A stretch of DNA of 64,000 bases from Burhinus oedicnemus (taxonomy: Eukaryota > Chordata > Aves > Charadriiformes > Burhinidae). Made by a program: the position numbers and the translations under genes. How positions within the stretch are numbered: the first letter of the stretch is position 1; every line of letters begins with the position of its first letter. The stretch spans positions 1,011,326-1,075,325 of the forward strand of contig VFFE01007256.1 in assembly GCA_008921705.1 (NCBI GenBank), written 5' to 3'. Of this stretch, positions 36,401 to 48,400 are shown in pieces. Below the pieces are notes generated by a model, which ran no database searches, was not told the origin of the DNA, and saw only the letters and a program-made list of their open reading frames with translations.

Positions 36401-39400
36401 GAATGCAAGGCTCTGCTTCTCTCAGCCCCCATGAGACCAGAAAACTCTTGAATCTCGACCTTCAAACCTCATCCCCCTTCACTGCTATTTCCTTCAACTC
36501 CTGTTGCTGCCCAGATTTTCCCAACAGCTGTCCTCTGCCTCTCTGGCTTTGTGCCTAGATCAGTCTCTCTACATCTGTGCAGTGATGCCCCTCACTCCCC
36601 AAGGTCCTCCTTGAGTCCCATCTTCCCCGCAGCCTCCAGCCCCTGAGCCCAAGGATCTGTGCAGCCCCCTGCCCCTCTGTCTGATGGAGGGAGTTCAGGG
36701 CACCTCCAGCTCCGCTGGGCTTTGGTGGTCCTGCTGCCATGGGCTGAGCACCGTAGGGCTCGGACCTCTTCTCTTGCCTTTTGTAAACCCCCCAAGCACA
36801 AACAGGCCTTGGTAAATAATAATAGTGTGATGAAGTGGTTTAGATGGAAGAGATCTGACAGCCCCCATTGAATATGGCCTGAATGCACAGCCCTGTTCCT
36901 TCTTCTCCCTGCATGCAGCAACCCCCTGCTCCTTAGGGCATAAATTACTTACCGTTCCCTATGGAATTGAGGGCATGGTTAATTCACCAGCATGTTCCTG
37001 CTGCCCAGCAAAAAATGATGATGTTCTCTCTCCTCCCCTGGCTAGCAGAGGGCTCGGCACATGTGCCTGCTTGACGGAGGGAGGCAGAGGCTTTTCATTT
37101 TCAAGCCCTCTGCTTATTTCTGAGTCTTAGGTCTTCTCTGATTCTGCAATAGAACAGGCAAGATGCAAATGTTGGTATATTTGCAAGTGAAGTCAGAGCT
37201 AATGTCCAAACACCTTTCTTGTAGTAGCTGGAATAGCTGGCCGCAGGAGGCAAGTGGGGATTTCCTGGTCTGAATTCCTCCTGACCGTGTGTGACTTTGT
37301 TTTAGGCAGCCACTCACATTCAGCATCTCCTGGGTCCCATCTGGAGCCTGAGTGGGAAATGGTGCTCCTAGCAGTATTTCGAGATGTAAAAATCACTAGT
37401 GTGGAATGGCTGTGAAGGATGCTTAGTGTGCAGTGAGCAGGCTAGACAAAATATGTCCTTAGGGCTCACCAGTGTGTGAGCGAGGCAATGTGATGTGTGA
37501 TTTGCAGGCTATTAGTAATTCTACAAAGAGACTGACTGCAGCGGGGCTCAGTGGAGGACTCAAGCTGGACTTGCAAAAGCCTCTATAACGTTATCATAGA
37601 GAGCACTTCTCCCTGGGAGGGATCCAAAGTATCATTTGTGGAGTTGAATTCATGTGGTAAATCATGGGGCACATGATGGGCTACATTCACTTAGGCTGCC
37701 TCTTCTGCATCCTTCCTGGAAACTCACCTCATAAGAACTGGCCTCTGGCACATCAAGGTTCAAACATCCATCGTTTGTTAATTACTGGCAGTAGAAGTGC
37801 TTCTTTTTTGCCTTGAAATGTGGAATCCCTTCCTAGAATTGCACTGGGGACTAATAAAAGCTGGTGCCAGGTTTAATATATGCTATCTCACAAATTATCT
37901 GGATTAAATACAAGGACTGTGTACTGCCAGAGAGGGGATATTCCCAGCTTAACATTGCTTCTGGGCCATGGAGATCCCAAGACACTGGACCTGAAAAATT
38001 GCGATTCTCTTATGTGTGCAGGAGGGGTTTGGCAGGAGTGCTTGGAAGTGGTCATATTTGCCTGAGCTAGAGAATTAATTGCCATAAAAACTATGGTTTT
38101 GTAACCAATAGTTACAGCTGCAGGAAAGATCAGAAGGCATCTGAATAAATCAAATTAACTACCTCCTGCTCCATCCATATGAGAGCAGAACCTTTCAGAG
38201 CAAGATTTAAACCACAATCTAGTTGATCCTTAACTCTCCCACCTATGAAACAAGGAGAGTGAAAAGTCCAGAAATATGATCAACTAAAACAGGAGATGGT
38301 GGGGCCTGCCATGCTGGGTTATGTGAGGAAGTTGGTCTCTGTCGGGGGTGTATAAACCCAGAGCGGGGCGATGAGGAGGTAGCCTGCTCCTGTGAAAATA
38401 TCACAGACTCGCAGAGGCCATTGGGCTGTGCAATCCAACCACCCACGTTACTGGACAGACAGTGGTTCCTGTTAATTGCTGCACTAGCCCACACCTTGAC
38501 TTGCTTGCTGCTGCCCCTGACTGATGTCTCTGATGCCCCAGGGTGGATGGTTCACCTCCCCTTGTAGCTCACATCTCTCAGCGTTTCCCCGTCTCGCTCT
38601 GGCTGTTGTCCTCCACGGGAACCTTGGAATGATGCTGTGAATCCTGACTCACCCTTGACCTTCCAGGTTTTGCACTGCTCGCTTTTGCGTGCCGGGGAGG
38701 GATGTCGTCCTTATAATTCATCTTCAATTGCTCACTTTTTGCCGCTGCTCCCCCAGGCTGTCGCTGGGAGGCAGACGCCTTCCCTCGCTGCCTGTCCCCA
38801 GCAGCCGCCCGGGCAGGGCCCCGCTCCCGGGGGAAGGGGCACGGCGCCTTCAGGAGGTTGCGGCGCTGGACAGCTCCGGCGCGGCGGGACCCCGGCGCGG
38901 GCGGGGTGACGGGTGAGGGGCCCCGCCCGCCCCCTCCCTCCCTCCCTCAGCCACCGGCGCTGTGGCTTCCCCCAGGCCTTTCTCCCGGGAGAGCATCCCT
39001 CCTTTTAGGGCCCCCTGCCCTGCCCTCTGCGCCCGTGTCCCTCCTGCGGTGCGCAACGGGCAGAGGGCAGCCCGGGGGCAGGGGGACCCGCAGAGAGGTT
39101 TATGGGGAGCCCAGCAAGAGAGGGGGGATGCGTGTGGCGTGGTGGGGAGGGGGGGATGAGCCGAGGCTGCCGAGCAGAGGGTTTACTCCAGGGGTAGAGA
39201 GGATGAGGGACCAAACGCTGCCACCTCTCCCAGGGCGTGGTGGCCTCCTGCTTAGGTGGAGAAGCAGCAGGTGGCGGGAAGGTGTGTGAAGGCCTCAGGG
39301 CTGCTCTGCTGGGAAGATATCCGTCCCTCAGAAAGACTTCCTTCCCTACTCCTATTTCCTAATCCCTCGGTAATGTGGATTTCCAGTAAGTTTTGGTGCT

Positions 39401-42400
39401 GGTGGGATTCCGGCCTGAGGCTGGGAGAGTTTCCAGTCTTCCCTGGCTCCTTCCCAGCAGCTGAGGCCGTGGGGTGTTGGGGGCACACCAGGCCTGAGGA
39501 GAGGACCAATGTCCAGAATGATGCTGTGGCCCTGCTTCTGTCACAGGGTTGTTGGGCACCTGGAGGAGGGACAAGAGCAGAGCCCTTCTGGCATTGCTCT
39601 GTGGTGGCACAGCCAGGAGAGATGCGGTGCACCGCCAAGGGCTGGGTTCATCACTTAGCTCAGTGACATCCCGTTTTTGTCTCCTCACAGGCCAACCCTG
39701 CTCCCATTATCGTGAACACAGACTCGCTGGAACAAGGGCTCTCTGTAAGTCTCCTGGTTTTGTTTCGCTTCCTTTGAACAAGTGGTGTGTTTTCTCTGCT
39801 CGGCGGTGCAGGAAAGGCTCCTCCAGCCCAAGGAGGCCCTGGTGAAGTGGCAGAGGAGCCTGGTACCTGCACCACATCCCCACAGCACATCCCACCCCCA
39901 AACCTCCCTGGGGCTGGCAACACTGAGCAGAGCCAAGGCTAGCAGCAAGCGATGCTGGGGGCTCCAGCACAGGCAGGGTCCAAAGCAGGAGGCACTCCGA
40001 GGAGCACACTGTGGGGTGAGCAGGCATCAGAGGAGCAGGGGAGCTGGGCTGGCTGTGTTCAGGGTTACCCACACAGCCATTTCCTCAGCCTCCCATGCAG
40101 GGTGGCTGCAAGGCTCCGTTGGGGCATCCATTACCTTCCTGCATTGCCTCAGCCCCCTTTGGCAGCCCTGGCCCCTCATGGGAGAGGCAGGGCTCTCTGG
40201 GCACTCGCTGGCATCGCCCCCGCTGGTCCTCAGGGCAGCAGGACCCATCAGATGCCACTTCTCTCCCAGTAAAGTCTGCCAGCAGCTGAGCAGTGCTTGG
40301 TGACTGTGTGTGTTTGCAGCCACAGTGCATTTGGCACTCTTGGCATAGTATAAAGCTAATCCTCCTCGGTTTGTTGCAGAAAGGGTTTATGCACTGCTGC
40401 ATTCCTTCCCAGAACATTTGCAAGTCATTCCTGCTGGGGGGATAGAGGGAGCAGGGTGGCCAGCATGGATTTCTGCAGCACTGCTCGTGGGGGGCGGGGA
40501 GTGTCCCTTTTTTTTCCCCAAAGGGAACTCAGTTGACAGCTTGCCAGGGCTGGGTGCTTTGCACCTGGTTTTCTTCAGATGCAGCAAATTTCAGCTGCCT
40601 TCCACATTAATGAAGCAGCACCGGGACTCGGAGCTGGGGCTGGTTTGTCTTTGGAGTCATGGTGGAGGGTTGCAGGTGACTTCTAGTGGTTGAATCTTCC
40701 ATGTAAAGAACAGCGGATCTCAGCCCACAGCCTGTGGTGGGGTCAGTGCCCATCAGAGCTGTGCTGGGCTGGTTGAGCAGGGCTTCAAAAAGGAAGGGAA
40801 GCCCAGCTGAGACCTCTGCATCCCTGGCTGTATGGTTTAATTACGCCTCAGGTGCTGAACCAAAGCCACCTGGCATTGGAGAGGAAGGCGATGGTGCCAC
40901 TCTCAGTGTGATGATTTTGGGTCCAGCAGCCTTGTATGAATGTGGCAGAAGAGAGTTGCTGTCCCCAAAGGTTTCCTTCTCCAAACACATGGCGTGGCAG
41001 GGTGTTGGGTTGGAGGCTTCTTGCAGTGTGCTGGGCACCCTGGCTGGAGGGCAGTGCCATCTTCCAGCCTGCTCTCTGTGCTCACCCAGCTGGTGCCGTT
41101 CTACAGGGAACTAGAAAAAGGGCAATGTCTCCTGGAGGGGAAGGACACACCGCAAGGTTGGACTGGGGCGAGGGAGGGGTGTGCTGTGGGCAGGGCAGGG
41201 AGGTATTCCTGGATGGAAAGTCTGCTTTCATGTCTGTTTTGTAGCCTCCCTCCGTTGAGGGGAAGGCTGCCTGCTTGCCATCACAGCCACCAGTGCCACA
41301 TCTTTCGCCAGGCTCCAGACATGTCTGTCCCTCCTCCCTGCCTGTGTGCCCAAGGGCAGCAAGAGGTGACTCCGAGAGCCAAGGACAGGCTCTGTCACCC
41401 CAGGCAGGCTCCCGAGCCCTGCAGAAGCCAGAGCAGGGAGCCCGCCCGTGTGGGGCCACCTCCTCCCACCACAGTGCACTCCACTTTCCTGCCCTCCTGG
41501 CTGCCTCCCCCACTCCGTCTCATTAACTCCGTATCACTCCCACACCCTCTCCCTCCACCTCGTTAGCTCCATATCCCCATCCGCCCCTTCTCCCTGCGCC
41601 TTGGCCGCAGCTCCTTCTTGCCATGCTGGATGGGAGCTCCCTTTCTACAGCCCCTGGGGTGGGTTTGGCTGGGTTGTGGGGGCTGCTCGGCACCCTTGGC
41701 AGGCACCAGCATCACCCTGGGGATGGCAGTCACCTACCCCATCCATCCAACCGCAGCAGTACGTGCGGGGAGAACTGCCCTGTGGCGGTCAAAAGGAAAG
41801 GGCAGTTGGTGGCTGTCATCTGCTGGGCAGACCAGGGACCACCAGCCCTGTGCCCAGGGCAGGGGAGACACCTCGAGATTCCTCTCGACCTCCAGCCTGA
41901 AAACCCTCTTGCCTTCTACTTCATGTCATACCAGCACAGAAACAAGCCCTGCTCCAACCTTTCCTTCTCTGGGGAGCTGGGCTCCTCAAGCTCCAGGGAA
42001 AACACACCTCAAACCCTCCCATTTGGCAGTTTCCCAGGTCAGCAAAGGAGCCACACCAGGGGCTTGCTGCAGAAGAGCACACCAAAATGGCAAATCTGGA
42101 AGCGTGTTTTTTCACAAACCCAAAAGCTGAAGCCTGTTGGTACAGTATAGATGTGGAAGGGTTAAAGTCACATCTTCCAGTCTTTAATTACTTAACTATT
42201 CACTGCTTTCCTTAATGATAAACAGATGGATGTAGTCTAGTTCCTTCCTGTTCTAGCTCCATTGATTGCATTGGACTAGCTGCTGGGCTGAATTTGGCCC
42301 CGGCTGTTTATCAAGAAGTCTGCTCCACATTTCAAATTCTCTGTCCACCCACCTCCATCCCCAAGAGCATGTGGCATCAGCAGCACTGTAAGGCATGAGC

Positions 42401-45400
42401 TACAGCACCAGGTTCCACTCACCACCGGGGCCGGGGCTCAGCTTTGCTGCCTGCAGTGTGTGTGGAGCCCAGCACTCCCAGGGTGTAAAACCCCAAATAA
42501 ATCCTTATAAAATTCCTGCTGTATTAAAAGTATCTCTTGAAGGATAAGGAGAGGTGCCAGGGGAGATCACCTGTGCCAGCTTCAGGTCGTTGCTCATGGT
42601 TTCACCCCTTGGTGTATTTTGCCCAGCAGGCCCACAGCGGGGAGACAGAGCATCATGGCGGATAGGGTCTCTGCGTTTCAGAGCTGCCTCTCCGAAGCTG
42701 AAACAACTTCTTGCTGCCCAGGGTGCATGGCAACTGCTGCCAGGCAGTCCCAAAGTGAGCAGGGAAGGTCATTCCAAAGCCCTTGAGGAGCTGAAGGTTC
42801 CATAGCCTGGGTCCTTGGAGCTCTCCTTTGGTGCCTCACTGCCCAGCAGCGAGGTGCCACCACTTCCTTGATCTCGCCAGGTGTGATGAAGCTGAGTGCT
42901 TCCCAGGCTTGATCCTGGCCAGCGAGCACCATGTGAGCTCCAGGCTCTGCCACTGGTGAGCGCAGAGGCAAACTCCTTGTGCAGCGCTGACTCTGCTGCC
43001 AGGGACCCCAGCCGTGGTCACTGCAGGGTCCAGGGCAGCAGAGATGGCCACCATGGACCAGTGCCTTTGAGCAGGGCAAAACTTGCATCTAAGCCTGAAA
43101 AAATCAAAACTGAACTGCCACCCTCCCAACATTGGTCCCAAGTGCTGGCAGTGGCATGTCCCACTGCCAGTTCCCGCAGACAGCGTGGCTGCGGACCCCT
43201 CCCAGCTGTGTGCTGGGGCTGCCAGGCTTCAAACCCCTTCCCTCTGCCCGAGCTCAGCGGGCACTGTGGCAAAAGGCTGACCAGAAACAGGGCATTTATT
43301 TACTCTGTGCACAAGGCCAACACCATGAGCAACACATGCAAGGGGGTTGAGGCCAGGGGTCAGCTGGAAGCGAGTCAGTAGCTCTTGGTGCTGCGCAGGA
43401 TGCATGGATGCCGGGGGGGGGAGGGGGGGGGGAGCGGTGAAGGGAGGGAGCTCTTGACCTATTTTCTCTGGGCCCCCTGCCATGTGCAGGCAGGGACAGC
43501 TCTCCCTCACCACCGCTGCCGGTGCCTGCGCCAGTGGGGAGGTGCCCATCACACCCACTGCCTTGGCACAGGGCTGCTCTCCTTTTCCCTCCCTGGGGGA
43601 GGTGTGGGGCATCACCAGGTGCCCTCCATCCTGGGGTCTGGCTGGCACTGCTGAGGGCTGACCCTCCAGCCTTCACACTCTTCATTCTGTTGGTACACGG
43701 CTGCTCCACCACCAGGTCCCAGTGCCTGTCCCCATCGCATCCTAACCACAAGATATGGGCTAGATCCTGCTCCAAAAGTGGCTACAGGCAGCGTTATCCT
43801 TCCTGCAGGTTGTTTCCTCTTGCAACCAGGTGGGCTATAAGGGTTGGGTTTGAGGAACCCCATCTTAGTCTCCTAAATTTGGCCTCCTTTTTTTATTTAA
43901 AAAACAAAAAACAAACAAACAAAAAAACCCAAACCAAATCCTGACTCTCTAGCAAATTGTGAAGTGTGTTCCATGTGCACTGGTGCGGTGTTGGCCGGCG
44001 GAGCCTGCAGACAGCTTGCAGTAGCTCTGGAAGGTGTGTGCTTTTCTGTTTATCGAATGAGTGTTAACTCTGCAGCCTTCTGTTGGTGATTTAAATGTCA
44101 TAATCGCTAACTATTTCCCTGCTGCTCAAAACATGAAAGGGAAACGAAGGCCAGCAAAGGGAGCCTCTCCTTGAGCCCTCAGGTGGACTTGCTGCCTGGG
44201 AAAGGCTTGGAAAAAAATACCCTCACTCTTTTCCATGAGAAATCAGATGGTGCTTAGGATCAGGATACATTGGGAACAGCTAATTAGCCCCCAACACCCC
44301 CGTCAGCTCTGCAGACGATATGTGGGGAGATGGGAGGACGGTGGGGTATGCTCTCCCTGCCCAGGGTGATGGAGCTGGGCATCTCCCCAAGCTTGGAGCG
44401 CAGAGATGGCCCCAAACAGGAGCTGGGGAGGAGCGCAGGTCACCAGCGAAGGAGAGGGGGAACAGCCTGCGGCAGAGCCAGGTCATGGCAGCTCCAGTGG
44501 GTGCCGCGGGGAGGTTTTGCCGTCAGTGAGTGACTGGTATTCAATTTTCCGACACTGGAACGTTTGCTTTGTTGGCTCGTTCCCTTGGTTACATGGTATA
44601 TATTAAGTTCTCCATTTGGCTTCCTTATGCAATTAACTGGCGTTCTGTTGCATGGATTTTGGAAACATAATCAGAGCTAAAACTTCATGGTCAGGCCGGG
44701 CTGACCCCAGCATGCCCAGCTGGAGCAGGCTGCTCTCAGCACGTGCCACGCCGGGAGAGTGCCGACACCGCTGGCTTTCAGGGAGTGATGCAAACCACCA
44801 CCCAGCATTGGCAGCCCCGAGATTTGGGGAGTGGGGAATACCCCAAACTCACCTGCCTGGCAGCGGGGTGTCTGACAGGGTTGAATGCCGGGGTGTCTCT
44901 GCGCCCCGGGTGCTTGTCGACAGCAGCCACTCGCTTGGCAGGGCTCGCGGGCTGCTGGCGCGCTCCGCGGCTCACAGATTGTCAAAGTTTTCTGCACATC
45001 CCCATCCTGTAGGTATGTATGTGCTGTTCCTCTGCGGCCGTGGGTGTGCATATGGCTGGCTGTGTGGCAACTGTGTTGAATGCCAAAGCAGAGAGGACAA
45101 TGTGTGTAGTAGCAAAGGGTGCCAGGAATCTGAGTTGCTGGAAAGCCAGGGAGAGGCGACGCCACGCCCCACGCACCGGGCTACCAACTGCAGAGACGAG
45201 ATGAGCCTGGGGGCTGCAGTGAGGGTGGCTGTGAGGGTGGCGTGGGCCAGCGAGCCGGCTCCACTCCGGATTAGTCAGTACGGTAGGATGCAAGGAGGGA
45301 AAGGCAGCCCATGGCAGAGAGACAGCCTGTGGCGAGGGAAGCAATGCCCCCCTGCCCGCGGGAGCACGGCCGAGGGCGGTGCTGTGGCAGAAGGTGGCAC

Positions 45401-48400
45401 TGACCACATGTCCCTGTCCCTCTGAGGCTGTCAGCCTGTTCAAGAGCTGACCAAAGCCTTTCTCAATGTGCTGGGAGGATCAGAGCATCCTAATATTGGA
45501 GCATCTGGATGTCCCGACCCTGAACTGTGCCCTGAAATCTTCCCATGGCTGAAAGGTATCAGGCACAGAGCACAACTGAGGAGGGACAGCCCTCTCAGCC
45601 CATGTTCCCTGGAGGCTCCTTTCTGTCTGTCCACTCCAGACCCTCCCCAACCTCATCCTTCTTGAAGCATGGTACCCACAACAGGGCATGGGATTACTTT
45701 GGTCTCAGCAGGGCTGAACCAGGCAGGGGATGAGGGTGCGTGTGTCACAGGTGGCACAGCCTTATCCCAGATCCTGGCATGTAGAACTGATCTTCCACCT
45801 GGACACCTGATTATTCCCACCTAGAAAAACTCCTATTTGCTCTTCCTACCTGTAAATAGGACCTCATAGCCACCTCGCTGAGTTTCCTTCCATGGTGTCA
45901 GATGATGGCTTTAGCATAAATGAGGTTTGCTCTCCCTTCCATCTAATGACCCGCCACTGTGGGGTTTTGGAGGATGGCCAGGCTGTGCCTCCACGGGGAC
46001 AGGTAGCGGGGAGCTGGGCAAGCAGGACACAACTGACGTGCTGGTGCCGGATGAGGGGTCCTGTGTCCGAACAAAGCCACAGCAGCTCTGGTTTGGGATA
46101 TGGAGCCTGTACACAAAGTGGCTCCAGACGATCTACAAGCCATCAATTAATGATGGATGTAAAATCCACAAGAGGAACCCTGCACATTGTCCAGGGGCCG
46201 CAGGCAGAGGTAGGGCTGCAGGATGGGAGAGACATTTGCCTGCTGAGCCCCGGCTCCCACCACCTCTGCCATGCTGTCAGACCTGCCTGCGTCCCGTCCC
46301 TTGTTTCCCAGAGTGACTCAAATTGTGAGGTTGAGTCCGGTCCCCTCCAAAACTGTTGCTGGTGAGTGCAACAGCTCTGGTTGTTCCAACAGCCAATTTC
46401 TTTGCAAATCTTGCTAAATTTTAGACCTCGGCAGCTGTTTATCACCTGAGCCTGATGACCTGGAGTGAAACTGCTGCCTTATTTTCCTGTGCATTGTTGC
46501 TTATGGGGAAAATAGAAGTTTTTGACCTGTACATTTACCATTTCTTACTTGAGAGCCTACAGTTGCATCCCTTTTGTTTCAAGCCATTACGTTTCCCAGA
46601 GCCCTGCTTTGACACTCTGGGTAGGTTTTAAAGCGTGGGGGTCAGTATGGTGTACAGCATTGAGACAGGCTACACCATTTTTTTATATAAGGGCATCACA
46701 ATGTTTTCCCTTCTTACTGTGCCCCACACTCGCATCTCGTTTCCTTTGCACCCAACTAATTTGGTAGAATAAATTATTCTGAATTCCCTGTTAACACAGT
46801 CATGCTACTAAAAGATTTAAAAGATATAAGCTGCTAAAGGTGTTTATTATGTTATTATGTACAGACATTATTTTTTTCCTTTAAATGGACCGACCCCCTT
46901 TGCTTCCTGCAGCAGTGAATTCCCAAGGTTAATTACATGCTGCGTAACAAAAGCGTTATTTCTTTTTGTGCCTTCAGTTGTGTTCCTTTTCATGGCTGGA
47001 GAAATGAGCCAGGAGAATAAAGGCTTTGCACTGAGTGCATTAAAGTCAGTGGGCTTTGGCTCATGCCCAGAAAGAAAAGCAACGCACGGTTTAATTCCAG
47101 GGCAGGCTCAGGCGATTGCGTTTAAGGCTTTTTTTTTCAGTGGTGACGATGCAGCTTTTAGGTTGGATTCTTGACATTCAGCTATCAGAGGGGAAAAGTA
47201 AATCCCCCCGGGACCAGCAGAGAGCTGTAACGCGCTGTCTCCCTCTCCCCAGGTGAACGGCAGCGATGGGATGTTCAAATACGAGGAGATCGTCTTGGAA
47301 AGGGTAAGTGCTCTTTACTCACCTGCCGGCAGCCTTTGCTGCCTCTTCCTACTCACCCTCCCACCGCCGCAGCTGGCACCCCCCGCATCCCCGCACCAGC
47401 TGACGGGGAGTGATCGGTCTCTGCTCCCCACTCTTTCCAGAGGCTTTTGGAGGTGTCACGCTTACCTTCCCTGCCCAGCCCCCGCAGTGCGGGGAGAGGT
47501 GGACTTGCTGCTCCCCCACCCCCCGCAGACCCCTCCAGAAGGGAGGGAGGAGGGCTTCTCCCTCACTCACACCCTTGCCCCCACAAACCTGCCAGTGCGG
47601 AGCTGGGGGGGTAGGCTCTTTGTCACCGCTTTTGCAAGAAAATGAGGGTGCTCCTGCAGGCACGCAGGTGGGCGCACCCCACAGCTGGGCACAGGGGACT
47701 GATGCCTCCCTGCCACTGGACCCCCCATCACTTCGGGGTGCACAGCGTGGGGATGCTAAACAGCAAGGACTGGTTTTCTGGCAAACTGGACCACAATGGG
47801 GGGGAGTTTCTGCTCGAGCCTTTTCTTGTCCATTGACAACGCAGAGCTGATGGCGTGCACCACACCGGCCGTGGCTAAAACTACATGGGGCACCAGCTGG
47901 CACCACACAGGGTGGGGAGGGCTTTCCCCTGGCACCCAGGGAGTGGCAGGGATGGAGAGGGAGCGGGAAAAGCTGGCCCAAGGTTTGCTCTGAGAGGTGG
48001 GTACAGCCCTGCCGAGTGGGGATGGCTGAGGCGGGAGGCTGCCCGCGGCGCTCCACAGCACACCTTTTCTCCTCCTCGCTGCCACACCAGGTGGCTTGGC
48101 TTTGCCGCGTGGCTAGCATGGCAGGGGAAGACGCACCGCTCGTTATTCTGTTCCTCTCTACCTTTAGTCATCTCCCTCCTCCCCTTGGTTCTGCATCATG
48201 GAGGTGGGTGGACGGAAGGTTATCTGGGGCTGCCGCCTCACCCACCGCTTCCCCGGCATGCCTGACAAAACCAGCCCAGGGAATGCTTCCTTTTTGGGCT
48301 GAGCACTTCTTGCTCTGGGCCCAATTTAGAGGCAAAAGCCTTGTTTTCAGGGATTCTTCAGAGCATCCTCTGTCCTCAGCCCACAGCGGGAGCAAGGGGA

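Larger units (their letters stand above)
26060..39690 (+). other. Intron between the SAP102 head exon and the 18-residue cassette
   Basis: 13.6 kb with no supported coding exon. It holds a degenerate minisatellite just after the donor (26198-26306), A- and G-runs (27653-27676, 29430-29441, 33295-33309), a poly-G run with an assembly gap (36112-36152) and a CpG island at 38680-39080. The parts at 32.6-33.3, 35.1-35.3 and 36.9-38.3 kb are distinctly AT-richer and otherwise featureless. Confidence 0.65.
39745..47252 (+). other. Intron between the cassette exon and the PDZ1 lead exon
   Basis: 7.5 kb with no supported exon. It contains a G-rich tract (43413-43432), an A-rich tract (43894-43930) and a CR1 remnant (45625-45740). 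The last kilobase (46.4-47.2 kb) is AT-richer. Confidence 0.7.

Noticed and set aside
38395..38480. Possible CR1-like stretch ('tcacagactcgcagaggcca')
   Set aside because: Similarity too short and uncertain to call.
45019..45204. Cys-rich open frame as a possible alternative PSD-95-like palmitoylated head
   Set aside because: No matching donor in the right phase and no resemblance to the MDCLC-type N-termini.
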